This document shows, one piece after another, positions 45,347 to 57,310 of a stretch of DNA of 64,000 bases. Origin of the DNA: Rhodococcus sp. BP22. GTDB taxonomy: Bacteria > Actinomycetota > Actinomycetes > Mycobacteriales > Mycobacteriaceae. The DNA is taken from NCBI RefSeq assembly GCF_014281965.1, contig NZ_JACFTB010000001.1:682001-746000 (forward strand), in the 5' to 3' direction. The position numbers and the translations under genes were made by a program. Every line of letters begins with the position of its first letter. The stretch's first letter is position 1. Under the pieces are notes generated by a model. It was given only the letters and a program-made list of their open reading frames with translations. It was not told the DNA's origin and ran no database searches.

Positions 45347-45919
45347 ATGGACAACCCACCCGTGTCGAACCGTCATACATTCCTTTCGCACGCCCGACCT
45401 TTCGAGCCACCGACAGCGTCTGGAAATGCCGCCGTACACGCCAAGAATCGTCTCGACCACCATCTCGCACACGTGCACGCCCGAAGTCAGTCGGACCGTC
45501 GACGTCGCCCCTTCCAGCGAAGTCTCGGCAACCACGCTCACGGGGGCACGCCTGGATCGAATGCAGTAACCCCAGCCGAGCGTCAGGCTTCCGACGACGC
45601 ACAGCGGGGGGCGGAACACGCGTTACGGCTGATCCTGGAGGTTCTCGACAGACGCCGAACAACCGCCAGGCTGGGCGCCTTGTTCACCCCCACTGTTGTC
45701 GAGTCGCTGAAAACCCTTGTGAATTCGCAGCCACCCGGCCAGAGTCTCGGCGCCGCGTCACTCCGACGGGTGCATGTGAGCCGATGTGCGAAGAACTCCG
45801 CGGAGGTGTTCGGCACCTATGCCCGCGGACCACGCATCTTTGCGGTGGCCGCCCGCCTCGAGTATCGAAAGACTGCGCGACACTCGGGCTGGACGGTCAC
45901 CTCGGTCAGGATCCGTTGA
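45347..45919 (+). CDS. DUF6459/Rv3235-like protein
   Basis: A 190-residue basic protein. The first about 75 residues are low-complexity and polar; the second half is conserved in type (RLGALFTPTVVESLKTLV, LRRVHVSRCAKNSAEVFGTY, RIFAVAARLEYR) and matches the Rv3235 family, whose function is unknown. The ATG at 45347 has AAGGG nine bases upstream; an ATG at 45338 directly abuts that sequence. It converges on secA1. Confidence 0.75.
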   Translation: MDNPPVSNRHTFLSHARPFEPPTASGNAAVHAKNRLDHHLAHVHARSQSDRRRRPFQRSLGNHAHGGTPGSNAVTPAERQASDDAQRGAEHALRLILEVLDRRRTTARLGALFTPTVVESLKTLVNSQPPGQSLGAASLRRVHVSRCAKNSAEVFGTYARGPRIFAVAARLEYRKTARHSGWTVTSVRIR

Positions 45920-45944
45920 GGATTACCAGAACGACGGCAGGTTC

Positions 45945-48881
45945 TCAGCGCTTCTTCTTGGATCTACCGGACTTGTTGGAGGTTTTCGACTGCTCACGAG
46001 CTGCCTCGCGTCGCTCTCGGCGCGTCCCCTCAGGGGTGACCGGGGTTCCTGCAGTCGCTGATCCGCGTTGCCCGGACCCACCCTCGGAACGCCGTACCTC
46101 GGTACCACCGTCTTCGTCCGGACCGGAGAACGTCAACCGCCCACTGGGGCGCTCGTCGAGGCCCTTTGCGCGAAGCGCGCTCGGTGCCGCGCCCGCACTC
46201 TGCGCCGGCTGTGCGAGCTGGTCCTGTGTCGGCAGCGGTTTCTGAGTAGGTGTCTTTTGGGCAGCTGTCGACTTCTGCATCGATGCTCTGGCCGTACCGA
46301 TCGGAGACGCCAGACCCGGCGCGACTGCCAAGCCTGCCCCTACCGCGGGACCTGCGGGGGCGGGGGTCGCCTCGACCTGCAGGTTGAACAAGAACCCGAC
46401 GGATTCCTCTTTCAACCCTTCCAGCATTCCCTGGAACATGTCGTATCCCTCGCGCTGGTACTCAACCAGAGGATCGCGCTGCGCCATCGCGCGCAGGCCG
46501 ATGCCTTCCTTGAGGTAGTCCATCTCGTAGAGGTGCTCACGCCACTTTCGATCGAGTACCGAGAGCAGCACTCGACGCTCCAGCTCACGCATTCCGTTCT
46601 CGCCCGCGATCTCTTCGATGTTCTTCTCGCGCGTCGCGTACGCGGCCCGAGCGTCGGCGAGCAATGCCTCGAGAAGTTCCTCGCGGCTCAGATCGCCCTT
46701 TTCGCCGAACTCGTTCTCCTGCGAGAGCTCCTTGTAGTCCAGACCAACCGGATACAAGGTCTTCAATGCCGTCCACAACTGCTCGAGATCCCAATCCTCG
46801 ACGTACCCGTCAGCAGTAGCCCCGGTGACATAGGCGGTGATCACATCGGTGATCATCCCCTCGACCTGGCCTTCCATGTCCGCGCCCTTGAGGATGCGGC
46901 GCCGCTCCTCGTAGATGACGGTGCGCTGCTGGTTCATGACCTCGTCGTACTTGAGGACGTTCTTGCGGATCTCGAAGTTCTGCTGCTCGACCTGGGTCTG
47001 CGCACTCTTGATGGCCTTGGAGACCATTTTGGCCTCGATCGGCACGTCGTCGGGCAGGTTCAGACGCGTCATGATCGATTCGAGGGCGCCACCGTTGAAT
47101 CGACGCATCAACTCGTCACCGAGTGACAGATAGAAGCGGGACTCCCCTGGGTCACCCTGACGACCGGAACGACCACGAAGCTGGTTGTCGATCCGGCGCG
47201 AGTCGTGCCGCTCGGTACCGAGGACGTACAGTCCGCCGGCATCACGCACGGTCGCTGCGTCGGCTTTCACCTGGGCTTTCACTGTCTCCAGGGCAAGCTC
47301 CCATGCATCTTGATATGCGTCGGGCGTCTCCACTGGGTCCAGACCCTGCTTACGCAGTTGCAGATCGGTGATGATGTCCGGGTTGCCACCCAGAACGACG
47401 TCGGTGCCACGTCCTGCCATGTTGGTCGCCACAGTGACCGCACCGAGCATGCCGGCCTCGGCCACGATGGTGGCTTCCTGCTCGTGGAACTTCGCGTTGA
47501 GCACGCTGTGCACTACGCCTTGCTTGGTGAACTGCTTGGACAAGTACTCCGAGCGCTCGACACTCGTCGTTCCGATCAGAACCGGCTGCCCCTTGGCGTG
47601 TCGTGCGACGACGTCAGCGACCACCGCATCGAACTTCGCCTCTTCGGTCTTGTAGATGAGGTCGCCGTTGTCGACGCGAACCATCGGTCGGTTGGTCGGG
47701 ATCGGAATGACTCCCAAGCCGTAGATCTGATGAAGCTCAGCCGCTTCGGTCTGGGCAGTACCGGTCATGCCGGACAAAGTGTCGTACAGCCGGAAATAGT
47801 TCTGCAGCGTGATCGTGGCGAGAGTCTGATTCTCGGCCTTGATCTCGACCTTTTCCTTCGCCTCGATGGCCTGGTGCATGCCCTCGTTGTAACGACGCCC
47901 CACGAGGATGCGGCCGGTGAACTCATCGACGATGATGACCTCGCCGTCGCGGACGATGTAGTCCTTGTCCTTGGTGTAGAGCTCTTTCGCCTTGATCGCG
48001 TTGTTGAGGTAGTTCACCAGCGGCGAATTCGCGGCCTCGTACAGATTGTCGATGCCGAGTTGGTCTTCGACGAATTCGACACCCGCCTCGTGGACACCGA
48101 TTGTGCGCTTACGGATGTCGACCTCGTAGTGCACGTCGATCTTCATCATCGGCACGATTCGGGCGAATTCCCCGTACCACTTCGACGACGCGTCGGCCGG
48201 ACCCGAGATGATCAGCGGCGTGCGCGCCTCGTCGATGAGGATCGAATCGACCTCGTCGACGACAGCGAAGTTGTGACCCCGCTGCACCAGATCGTCGAGG
48301 GAGTGCGTCATGTTGTCGCGGAGGTAGTCGAATCCGAATTCGTTGTTCGTTCCGTAGGTGATGTCGGCCGAATAGGCCGCACGCCGCTCGGTCGGAGTCA
48401 TTCCCGAGAGAATGACGTCGACCTCGAGGCCGAGGAAGCGGTGGACTCGGCCCATCCATTCCGAATCTCGCCTGGCCAGGTAGTCGTTGACCGTCACCAC
48501 GTGCACTCCGTTGCCGGAGATCGCATTGAGATATGCAGGCAGAACACAGGTGAGAGTCTTGCCCTCGCCTGTCTTCATCTCGGCGATGTTCCCGAAATGC
48601 AGAGCTGCGCCGCCCATCACCTGGACGTCGAAATGTCGCTGCGACAGCACTCTGGACGACGCTTCTCTGGCGACGGCGAAGGCCTCGGGCAGCAGCTCGT
48701 CCAGAGATTCACCGGACGCGAATCGATTCTTGAACTCTGCGGTCTTGCCATGCAGTTCTACGTCGGACAGCCGCTCGACGTCCGGAGACAGGGTGGACAC
48801 ATGGTCTGCGATGTTCTTGAGCCGCTTGACCATGCGACCTTCACCAACACGGAGCAGCTTGGAAAACGACAGCGAAGGCAC
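45945..48881 (-). CDS. secA1: preprotein translocase ATPase SecA1
   Basis: A 978-residue SecA: nucleotide motif [25 protein letters not shown], the preprotein cross-linking domain, [14 protein letters not shown] and [18 protein letters not shown], then an Ala/Pro/Gln-rich tail ending in a Lys-rich stretch without the zinc-binding motif, as in other actinobacterial SecA1. It drives Sec-dependent export and is essential. GTG at 48881 ([15 protein letters not shown]) matches the family N terminus; the upstream open frame is not conserved. It lies downstream of hpf. Confidence 0.96.
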   Translation of the reverse strand: MPSLSFSKLLRVGEGRMVKRLKNIADHVSTLSPDVERLSDVELHGKTAEFKNRFASGESLDELLPEAFAVAREASSRVLSQRHFDVQVMGGAALHFGNIAEMKTGEGKTLTCVLPAYLNAISGNGVHVVTVNDYLARRDSEWMGRVHRFLGLEVDVILSGMTPTERRAAYSADITYGTNNEFGFDYLRDNMTHSLDDLVQRGHNFAVVDEVDSILIDEARTPLIISGPADASSKWYGEFARIVPMMKIDVHYEVDIRKRTIGVHEAGVEFVEDQLGIDNLYEAANSPLVNYLNNAIKAKELYTKDKDYIVRDGEVIIVDEFTGRILVGRRYNEGMHQAIEAKEKVEIKAENQTLATITLQNYFRLYDTLSGMTGTAQTEAAELHQIYGLGVIPIPTNRPMVRVDNGDLIYKTEEAKFDAVVADVVARHAKGQPVLIGTTSVERSEYLSKQFTKQGVVHSVLNAKFHEQEATIVAEAGMLGAVTVATNMAGRGTDVVLGGNPDIITDLQLRKQGLDPVETPDAYQDAWELALETVKAQVKADAATVRDAGGLYVLGTERHDSRRIDNQLRGRSGRQGDPGESRFYLSLGDELMRRFNGGALESIMTRLNLPDDVPIEAKMVSKAIKSAQTQVEQQNFEIRKNVLKYDEVMNQQRTVIYEERRRILKGADMEGQVEGMITDVITAYVTGATADGYVEDWDLEQLWTALKTLYPVGLDYKELSQENEFGEKGDLSREELLEALLADARAAYATREKNIEEIAGENGMRELERRVLLSVLDRKWREHLYEMDYLKEGIGLRAMAQRDPLVEYQREGYDMFQGMLEGLKEESVGFLFNLQVEATPAPAGPAVGAGLAVAPGLASPIGTARASMQKSTAAQKTPTQKPLPTQDQLAQPAQSAGAAPSALRAKGLDERPSGRLTFSGPDEDGGTEVRRSEGGSGQRGSATAGTPVTPEGTRRERREAAREQSKTSNKSGRSKKKR

Positions 48882-49055
48882 GGGCTTTCTCGTCCTCGAT
48901 CCTCGGTTACGGATATCGGCTAGCAAGATATCGACTGGTCATTACGTCGTAGCGGGGCGTTACGGCAGCGCCGGTTGCGCTGCACTCACATGAAAGTCTC
49001 ATGCCGGCAGCGGACCGACCCGTCCATGGTAGGCGCTGATGCTGAGTGCTTTGTA

Positions 49056-49110
49056 GGCCCACCACACGTCGGTGGGCCCGACCTGGGGTCGAACCCCTGG
49101 TCGGGCCCAC
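49056..49110. terminator. overlapping alternative hairpins between hpf and secA1
   Basis: One hairpin spans 49072-49110: a 12-base stem GTGGGCCCGACC / GGTCGGGCCCAC, a T-T mismatch, then GGGGT / ACCCC and a three-base loop. A second uses the same segment (GGTGGGCC, 49071-49078) with GGCCCACC at 49056-49063 and a seven-base loop. The two cannot form at once. The main one probably terminates hpf; the second could act as an antiterminator for readthrough into secA1. Confidence 0.7.
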
Positions 49111-49154
49111 TGACGTGACTCGAAATGCACGTCGGACCTAGTTCGTAGGCCAGA

Positions 49155-49823
49155 TCAGGTGAGTCTGATCAGGCCGTAGTCGAATGCGTGCCGTCGATAG
49201 ACGACGGACGGGCGGTCGGAGTCGCTGTCGTGGAAGAGGTAGAAGTCGTGACCGACCAATTCCATCTCGTAGAGAGCGTCGTCCACGCTCATCGGTGAAG
49301 CGGAGTGGACTTTGGTTCGGACGATCTGTCCGGGTCCCGTAGCCTCGTCCTCGAACGAATCCAGCTTGATATCCGGATTCAGCGCCAGACTGTCGTCCTC
49401 AGCCAACTCCGCCGTAGCCTCGGCGACCGACACCGGAGTCTTGTCACCGTAATGGACCTTGCGGCGATCCTTGGTCCGACGTAGGCGTGCTTCCAGTTTG
49501 GATGTGACGGACTCGAGCGCCGCATAGAAGCTGTCGGCAGTAGCTTCTGCTCGAACAACCGGGCCTTTGCCCTTTGCGGTAATTTCCACGCGCTGACATG
49601 CTTTGGCTTGTCGACGGTTGCGCTCGTGCTGCAGTTCGACGTCGAAGAGATAGATGGAAGGGTCGAAGCGCTCGAGTCGGGCTAGTTTCTCGGAGACGTA
49701 CACCCGGAAGTGGTCTGGGATCTCGACATTGCGGCCCTTGACCACAACGTCGGCACTGGTCTTGGTGGACTCGTCCGAAGGCTTCTCGTCGAAGAAAACA
49801 GAAGCTTGTGAAGGGGTCGTCAC
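49155..49823 (-). CDS. hpf: ribosome hibernation promoting factor, long form
   Basis: A 222-residue long HPF: the N-terminal ribosome-binding domain (VVVKGRNVEIPDHFRVYV, VELQHERNRRQAKACQRV) and the C-terminal dimerisation domain (SVDDALYEMELVGHDFYLF, YRRHAFDYGLI). It inactivates ribosomes in stationary phase. GTG at 49823 has GGGAGGT five bases upstream; the longer open frame is not conserved. Equivalent to Rv3241c. It lies between comF and secA1. Confidence 0.93.
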   Translation of the reverse strand: MTTPSQASVFFDEKPSDESTKTSADVVVKGRNVEIPDHFRVYVSEKLARLERFDPSIYLFDVELQHERNRRQAKACQRVEITAKGKGPVVRAEATADSFYAALESVTSKLEARLRRTKDRRKVHYGDKTPVSVAEATAELAEDDSLALNPDIKLDSFEDEATGPGQIVRTKVHSASPMSVDDALYEMELVGHDFYLFHDSDSDRPSVVYRRHAFDYGLIRLT

Positions 49824-49929
49824 TCGTACCTCCCGATATAGGCTGCACCGCTTTTCGCAGTGCGGCAAATGTTCATGCCGAATGGGGAACCAACCGGCAT
49901 CACGTGCGGTTGCATCACCTCCACTACGA

Positions 49930-49953
49930 GACCTCGAAAAACATATCGAGGTC
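49930..49953. repeat. 8-bp inverted repeat upstream of hpf
   Basis: GACCTCGA and TCGAGGTC with an eight-base AT-rich centre (AAAACATA) lie about 107-130 bases upstream of the hpf start. It is in the 222-base gap between comF and hpf. It may be an operator or part of the comF 3' end; no T-tract is visible. Confidence 0.4.
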
Positions 49954-50045
49954 ATGTCCGCGACGTTAGTCTGTCATCCGCTCGTGTGCCACTCTTCACT
50001 CGAAATTGGTACGTCTGCGTGTCCGGAGTGCACTATCGAGGCACC

Positions 50046-50816
50046 CTACCGAACTGCTGCAACCACCAATACCCCATCAACACGCACTCCCGAATTCTTT
50101 AGGACACTTACTGATTCGGTCGCCGTCGCACCGGTGGTGAGTACGTCGTCTACGAGAAGGACAGTTCTTTCACGCGGAATTCCCACGCGCGCAGCAACAT
50201 CGCCGACTTCGGTGCGTCTGCGATATCGACGACCTGCAGATGTTGCGCTGCGCGAGAGTATCAACTCGATGCGACCCTCCACGTTCGCCTGCCGCTCGGA
50301 CGCACTGAGCCCGACCGAATCTCGCACTCCCCTGCGCATCCGTAATACCGACGGTATCCGCACGACTTCTTGCCCTAGCTCGGCCGCGGTCGCTCTGACA
50401 CAGCGCTCCACATGATCACCACCTCGCACTCGCGCTGCCCGCGCTCGAGTGGGCGCAGGCACGAGCACCAGACGAGAAAGCTCGGGCGGATCGATCTCAC
50501 CGAGTACTCGAAGTTGCTCGATTGCGTGGGCAAGGGCCCGTCCGAGCGGGACGGCCACGTCGTGCCGGTTCCGTTCCTTCAGTTCGAGGACCGCGCTTCG
50601 GCGGGCACCGGAGTACGGCCCGAGCGCCCAGCACGGCACTCCTGGGTCGACGCGAGGCGATACCCGCTCGACGGCGGAGCACACAGTATCCTCGCACCGA
50701 GGACACCACAGGGTTGCCACGGCACCGCAGCCCCCACACTCACGAGGGAGTGCCAGGTCGAGCAACGTCCGAACAGTTGCGTTCATACGGCGAATCACAG
50801 CATCCGGGTACGACAC
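50046..50816 (-). CDS. ComF-family phosphoribosyltransferase-like protein
   Basis: A 256-residue ComF protein with an N-terminal zinc finger (CGGCG, then CPRCEDTVC) and a C-terminal phosphoribosyltransferase motif (VLLVDDVLTTGATATES). ComF acts in DNA uptake in naturally competent bacteria, but it is widely kept in actinobacteria with unclear role. Its start GTG lies 24 bases after the lpqB stop, so it may be part of the mtrA-mtrB-lpqB transcript. Equivalent to Rv3242c. Confidence 0.88.
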   Translation of the reverse strand: MSYPDAVIRRMNATVRTLLDLALPRECGGCGAVATLWCPRCEDTVCSAVERVSPRVDPGVPCWALGPYSGARRSAVLELKERNRHDVAVPLGRALAHAIEQLRVLGEIDPPELSRLVLVPAPTRARAARVRGGDHVERCVRATAAELGQEVVRIPSVLRMRRGVRDSVGLSASERQANVEGRIELILSRSATSAGRRYRRRTEVGDVAARVGIPRERTVLLVDDVLTTGATATESVSVLKNSGVRVDGVLVVAAVR

Positions 50817-50840
50817 TTTTTACCCTGCCGGATACCGCGC

Positions 50841-52613
50841 TCAGCCTGGCAGAATCGGTGTCGCTTTCACTCCTGCCAGACCGGCTACTTCACGCCAGTA
50901 GCGATCACCGGCAGGATCGCCATTGTTCAGCTGAAATACTGCTCGTGAATCCGCGACGTACTCGTTCGTCGGCGACGCGTCGACAGAGAGCACCGGAGCT
51001 GTCAGGTTCCGGCTCGGAAGCGCATCGAGGCGCGAACCGTCGGTCGTAACCTGCACTACCGGCACGTCGGTCGCGATACGCACGATGACGATGGCATCGC
51101 CGGTACTCCAGTCCAACGCCAGAGCGTCGCTGCCGAGACCGTTCGCCACCGCCTTGGGAGACATGAGGGAGTACGAGCCGTTCCCCTTGCGCACTACCGT
51201 CGCGACGTATACCAACCCGTCGACGATCATGGCCGCCCGGACACCGTCGCGTGATAGCCGTAGGTCGGTGATCCTCACACCGAGCGCAGTGACGGCGGTA
51301 GCATCCACCGGAACCACCGAAACCTGCCCCGTCGCTGGATCCCGTGCTGCGCGAATCACATTCGTACCGTCGATGACAGCCCACGCCGCGTTGTTGTCGG
51401 CGCCCCAGGAAGGTCTGGTGATCGACTGTCCCTCCGCTACTGGGAAGGCACCGCTGTCGTACCCGCCGATCATCAATGTCGAGGACGGCTCGGGCACCGG
51501 GCGGCCGGTGTCTGCTACGCCGGCCACCAGCGTTCCGTCGTTCGACAGCGCGACGCTACGCAGATTGTTGACGGTGCCGAAATATCCTGGAACAGGAACG
51601 GCACCGTAATCCTCGACCGACATCAGTTGCCCTGCGACCAACGCGTGTAGCCCCACTGCAGTCTCGGATGTCCCCAACGGATCGAGAGAACCGACATCTG
51701 CGGTCGTCCACCCGTCCTGCTTGTCGTCATCGAGAGGTTGTCCGTCGGCGAGCAGTACGTAGGGACCGGATATATCCGCCGATGCCAACGTCCAGATCAC
51801 CTGGGCAGCAAGTAGCTCACGATTCTTCGTATCCATCGACTGCAGTCCGCCGAAATCGATTCTCACGCCGCCTGGACCGACGCCGACCTGTGTTGTTCGA
51901 CCATCGGCTTTGGTGATCGGCCCACGAACGCCGACATCGTTCGACAATTCGTTCGACACCGCAGGCGCCAACGTCTGTTTCGGCCCGTCGATCAGCAATT
52001 GCACGAGCTGGTTGGCCAGTTGATCAGGAGAACCGGTGAGCCACCGGACATCGGGAACCAACGCCGCACCGAGCGGATCTACGAAGAACAACGACTGGCG
52101 TTGGTAGGCGTTGAAGAACTGCGAGCGATCGATCAGTACGCCGGGAGGAAGCTCGTCGATGCGCCACTCCCCGTCGACCTTGACCATCCGAATGGTCGAG
52201 TCCACCGAGCCTGCACCGGCCTGATAGTCACCACCCGACGCGAGGACGCCCACGGTGTTCGACCGAATCGTGTACTCCGATTCGTCCGAAGTACGAGGGC
52301 CGGACAACAGGTCGATTCGATCCGCTACGACGGTTTTGGCTCCGTCGTCCCAGGTACTGGAGGCATCGCGTGTCAGATACTGCCGTGCAGCTTGATGGCG
52401 GTTCGCCGAATTCGCGCTCGCTACGAGGAAGTCGCGGACGAGCAGATCGGGCTCACGTCCTTCCGCCGGCGGTGGCGGTGTAGTCGACGCCGCCCCTCCC
52501 GTGATCGAACCGATTGCCTGTGGGGTCGACGATTCGGGCAGGCTTGCGCATCCTGCGAGCGACAGGAGGACGACCATTACAGCGGCAACGGTCGCCGAAC
52601 AACGCCGGATCAT
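50841..52613 (-). CDS. lpqB: lipoprotein LpqB
   Basis: A 590-residue lipoprotein: signal peptide with lipobox LAGC (Cys22), a GerMN-like domain in the first half and a beta-propeller-like C-terminal half. LpqB binds the extracellular part of MtrB and tunes MtrA signalling. The ATG overlaps the mtrB stop (ATGA), fixing the operon order mtrA-mtrB-lpqB. Confidence 0.95.
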   Translation of the reverse strand: MIRRCSATVAAVMVVLLSLAGCASLPESSTPQAIGSITGGAASTTPPPPAEGREPDLLVRDFLVASANSANRHQAARQYLTRDASSTWDDGAKTVVADRIDLLSGPRTSDESEYTIRSNTVGVLASGGDYQAGAGSVDSTIRMVKVDGEWRIDELPPGVLIDRSQFFNAYQRQSLFFVDPLGAALVPDVRWLTGSPDQLANQLVQLLIDGPKQTLAPAVSNELSNDVGVRGPITKADGRTTQVGVGPGGVRIDFGGLQSMDTKNRELLAAQVIWTLASADISGPYVLLADGQPLDDDKQDGWTTADVGSLDPLGTSETAVGLHALVAGQLMSVEDYGAVPVPGYFGTVNNLRSVALSNDGTLVAGVADTGRPVPEPSSTLMIGGYDSGAFPVAEGQSITRPSWGADNNAAWAVIDGTNVIRAARDPATGQVSVVPVDATAVTALGVRITDLRLSRDGVRAAMIVDGLVYVATVVRKGNGSYSLMSPKAVANGLGSDALALDWSTGDAIVIVRIATDVPVVQVTTDGSRLDALPSRNLTAPVLSVDASPTNEYVADSRAVFQLNNGDPAGDRYWREVAGLAGVKATPILPG

Positions 52614-54364
52614 GATGACTCCGAAGGATTAGAAGGGTCCGTCGACTCGCTGGACACCGCAGGCATCAACTCCGAGTGCTCCGCATCCGCCGTCGGCGGC
52701 GTATCGGTCCGCGAGGTCGACGAGGGAAGCGGCTGGCCCTGTGAGTAACGCCGAGTGCTCGGCTTCAGGGGCAATGGACTTCCGATCACTTTGTGTCCTC
52801 GCACGAGTGGCAAAGTCAACCGGAAGCATGCTCCTTCACCCACAGCCCCCCAAGCCTCGAGCTTCCCGTCGTGCAACCGTGCATCCTCGACGCTGATCGC
52901 AAGCCCGAGACCGGTCCCGCCCGACCTGCGCACGCGAGAGGGATCCGAACGCCAGAAGCGATTGAAAACGAGCTTCTCCTCACCGGGACGTAGCCCCACT
53001 CCCTGATCTCGGACGATAAATGCCGCAGCGTCCGCATTGGCTCGGAGCCGCAGGAGAACAGGCTTCCCTTCGCCATGATCGAGGGCATTGGCCAGCAGGT
53101 TTCGCAGTATTCTCTCGACACGACGCGGGTCGACTTCTGCGATGACGGCAGTGTCGGGCATATCCACGATGACCTCGGTGCCAGTCTCTCGTGCCAAGTG
53201 CCGCACCGTGGACACTGCTGCTCGCGCGCACATCCGTAGATCGAGTTGTTCCGCGGCCAGTTCGGCGACACCCGCGTCGTGGCGGCTGATCTCGAGCAGA
53301 TCACCGAGTAGCGTCTCGAACCTGTCCAGCTCGTTGACCAACAACTCGGAGGACCTCCTCAATGCCGGATCGAGATCTGCACTTCCGTCGTGGATCAGAT
53401 CAGCGGCCATCCGCACCGTCGTCAGCGGGGTTCGAAGCTCGTGGCTCACATCGGAGGTGAAACGCCGCTGCAGGTTTCCGAACTCTTCGAGCTGGGTGAT
53501 CTGTTTGGACAGGCTTTCCGCCATCTCGTTGAACGACATGGCGAGCCGCGCCATGTCGTCCTCACCGCGCACCGGCATTCGCTCCTTGAGTCGTCCATCG
53601 GCGAATCGAACGGCGATACGTGAGGCCGAGCGAATCGGAAGGACCACCTGTCTGGCGACGAGCATCGATATCGCTGCAAGCAGGACCAATAGCACGACCG
53701 CACCGATGAGTAGCGTTCCGCGGACGAGTGAAAGTGTTCTGTCCTCACTCCCGAGCGGAAACACCAGATACAGCTCGAGCCCTGCGATATCGGATCCGGT
53801 GGGTGAACCCATGATCAAAGCAGGCCCGGAATATCCACCTTCGTTATCGGAGACCGTTGCGTACTGATAGCTGATCAACCCCTGCTTCACGAACTCACGC
53901 AAACTCGCGGGAATGTGATCGACGGGACCGACGGAGGCGTCGCTGCGGACACCGTCACCTTCGACGATCAGCACCGGGTCGAAGGTGCCCGCGGACCCGG
54001 AAGCCTCCCCGGCATCGACGTCGCGGCTGGTCAACTGTGCACGGGCGCGCTCGAGGCGGGTGCTCAGCCCACTCGAGTCGTCTGCTCCGGCCAGCGACCC
54101 TTCGACAGTGGTACGTGAACGATCGAGTTCCTCGGTGGCTGCGGTGATTTTCGCCTCCAGCAGGCGATCGGTGATCTGACTGGTCAGAACGACCCCGAGG
54201 ATGGTGATAACGACCAGCGACAACGTCAGAGTCGAGACCACCACGCGCAGCTGAAGCGAACGGCGCCACGCATGACCGAGCGCAGTACTGAGCGAACGCA
54301 ACCAGCGCAGCAGCGGCGAGAACGTTCCGTTGATTCGCCGCCGAGAGTGGGAAAATCGGATCAC
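52610..54364 (-). CDS. mtrB: sensor histidine kinase MtrB
   Basis: A 584-residue kinase with two membrane segments ([20 protein letters not shown] and the [15 protein letters not shown] one) around an extracellular domain, then HAMP ([12 protein letters not shown]), HisKA with [11 protein letters not shown] (His308) and HATPase. The C terminus is Pro/Ser-rich. It senses cell-wall or osmotic state and phosphorylates MtrA. GTG start overlaps the mtrA stop (GTGA). Confidence 0.96.
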   Translation of the reverse strand: MIRFSHSRRRINGTFSPLLRWLRSLSTALGHAWRRSLQLRVVVSTLTLSLVVITILGVVLTSQITDRLLEAKITAATEELDRSRTTVEGSLAGADDSSGLSTRLERARAQLTSRDVDAGEASGSAGTFDPVLIVEGDGVRSDASVGPVDHIPASLREFVKQGLISYQYATVSDNEGGYSGPALIMGSPTGSDIAGLELYLVFPLGSEDRTLSLVRGTLLIGAVVLLVLLAAISMLVARQVVLPIRSASRIAVRFADGRLKERMPVRGEDDMARLAMSFNEMAESLSKQITQLEEFGNLQRRFTSDVSHELRTPLTTVRMAADLIHDGSADLDPALRRSSELLVNELDRFETLLGDLLEISRHDAGVAELAAEQLDLRMCARAAVSTVRHLARETGTEVIVDMPDTAVIAEVDPRRVERILRNLLANALDHGEGKPVLLRLRANADAAAFIVRDQGVGLRPGEEKLVFNRFWRSDPSRVRRSGGTGLGLAISVEDARLHDGKLEAWGAVGEGACFRLTLPLVRGHKVIGSPLPLKPSTRRYSQGQPLPSSTSRTDTPPTADAEHSELMPAVSSESTDPSNPSESS

Positions 54365-55038
54365 GGCGGTCCGGCCTTGTAGCCGACCCCTCTCACGGTA
54401 AGAACGACTTCTGGGTTCTCAGCGTCCTTCTCGACCTTCGCACGCAGGCGCTGAACGTGAACATTGACCAGACGTGTGTCAGCGGCATGGCGGTAACCCC
54501 ACACCTGTTCCAGAAGCACCTCACGAGTGAATACCTGCCGCGGCTTTCGAGCAAGAGCCACCAGAAGATCGAACTCGAGCGGGGTCAAGGACACGAGGTC
54601 TTCGCCCCTACTCACCTTGTGGGCAGGGACGTCGATCACGATGTCGGCAATGGACAACAATTCGGCCGGCTCGTCCTCGGTGCGACGCAACCGCGCCCGA
54701 ACACGAGCGACCAGTTCCTTCGGCTTGAACGGCTTCATGATGTAGTCGTCCGCGCCGGATTCGAGGCCGAGAACGACGTCGACCGTGTCGGTCTTTGCCG
54801 TCAACATCACGATCGGCACTCCCGAATCTGCACGTAGAACTCGGCACACGTCGATGCCGTTCATACCTGGAAGCATCAAATCCAGCAACACCAGATCGGG
54901 TCGGTTCTCGCGAACCGCCGCCAGAGCTTGAGTGCCGTCACCGACGACGAAAGGCTCGAAACCCTCGCCACGAAGGACGATGGTGAGCATTTCGGCCAGA
55001 GCCGAATCGTCGTCGACTACAAGAATCCGGGGCTTCAT
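54361..55038 (-). CDS. mtrA: response regulator MtrA
   Basis: A 225-residue OmpR-family regulator with phosphorylated Asp53 ([11 protein letters not shown]), Lys in [10 protein letters not shown] and a winged helix ([28 protein letters not shown]). It controls cell-wall hydrolases, DnaA and division genes in actinobacteria and is essential in mycobacteria. It lies four bases downstream of tmk and overlaps mtrB by four bases. Confidence 0.97.
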   Translation of the reverse strand: MKPRILVVDDDSALAEMLTIVLRGEGFEPFVVGDGTQALAAVRENRPDLVLLDLMLPGMNGIDVCRVLRADSGVPIVMLTAKTDTVDVVLGLESGADDYIMKPFKPKELVARVRARLRRTEDEPAELLSIADIVIDVPAHKVSRGEDLVSLTPLEFDLLVALARKPRQVFTREVLLEQVWGYRHAADTRLVNVHVQRLRAKVEKDAENPEVVLTVRGVGYKAGPP

Positions 55039-55042
55039 GTTT

Positions 55043-55708
55043 CTATGGTGTCACTTTCATGCCGTCAGATGTCTCATTGACCAGGTGCGCGGCGAGTTGG
55101 GTCGGATCGACGTCCCCGTCGATCACCTCCCACGGTGACACCCAGTTTGCGGCGGCCAACCCGCAATAGGCCGCTGAAGTCCTGCTTTGAAGCGAGGAGT
55201 CACGCTCGTAGGAGTCTCGGACGCGAGTCGAATCCTCTTTCTCACGTGCCGCAGCACGTTGGGCAGCGAGCTCGACGGGGACGTCCAACAGGATTTGCAC
55301 ATCAGGAATCGGCACCCCGAATCGCTCGAATTCGAGAGCTCGAATCCATTCGACCCCAGCGCCGTCGGCCTGCTCTTCGAGCCGTGCGGCAGTGTATGCG
55401 GCATTCGAGGCAACATATCGGTCCAACAGAACGATATCGTTGTGCGAGAGCAGCTTTCGGATCATCTCTGCCGCATCCCGTCGATCCAGGGCGAACAGCA
55501 AAGCCATCGCGTGCACACTCTCAGCGGTATCACCGTGCGCACCGCGCAACGCCTCGGCAGCCAGATCGGCATGAACCGACAATCCGTACCGTGGGAACCC
55601 GACGCGAGCGACCTCGAGGCCCTCGCGCTCCCACGCCGAGACGAGCCGACGGGCCAGGGTGTTCTTGCCCGCCCCGTCGACTCCCTCGATCACCAGCAAT
55701 TTTCCCAC
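55043..55708 (-). CDS. tmk: thymidylate kinase
   Basis: A 221-residue dTMP kinase: P-loop GVDGAGKNT at 9-17, DRYVASNAAY and the late LID region. It makes dTDP. The first TMK glycine loop is EGVDGAGKNTL. GTG at 55708 lies 16 bases after the sahH stop; the longer upstream frame overlaps sahH and is not coding. It is in the sahH-tmk-mtrA-mtrB-lpqB row as in mycobacteria. Confidence 0.94.
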   Translation of the reverse strand: MGKLLVIEGVDGAGKNTLARRLVSAWEREGLEVARVGFPRYGLSVHADLAAEALRGAHGDTAESVHAMALLFALDRRDAAEMIRKLLSHNDIVLLDRYVASNAAYTAARLEEQADGAGVEWIRALEFERFGVPIPDVQILLDVPVELAAQRAAAREKEDSTRVRDSYERDSSLQSRTSAAYCGLAAANWVSPWEVIDGDVDPTQLAAHLVNETSDGMKVTP

Positions 55709-55724
55709 GGCTACCGCGTCCGGA

Positions 55725-57245
<1,521 letters not shown>

Positions 57246-57310
57246 CTTGCCTCTCCTGATTGCGTGAAATTCTCTTTCAGGCTATCGGGTCTGCGCGCCG
57301 AGGGTTCGCG

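Noticed and set aside
47205-48923. Long plus-strand open frame opposite secA1
   Set aside because: Antisense shadow of SecA1 codon usage; low-complexity Val/Asp/His content and no domain.
57246-57310. SAH or SAM riboswitch before sahH
   Set aside because: Only 65 bases separate alkB and sahH, with no visible pseudoknot-type structure.
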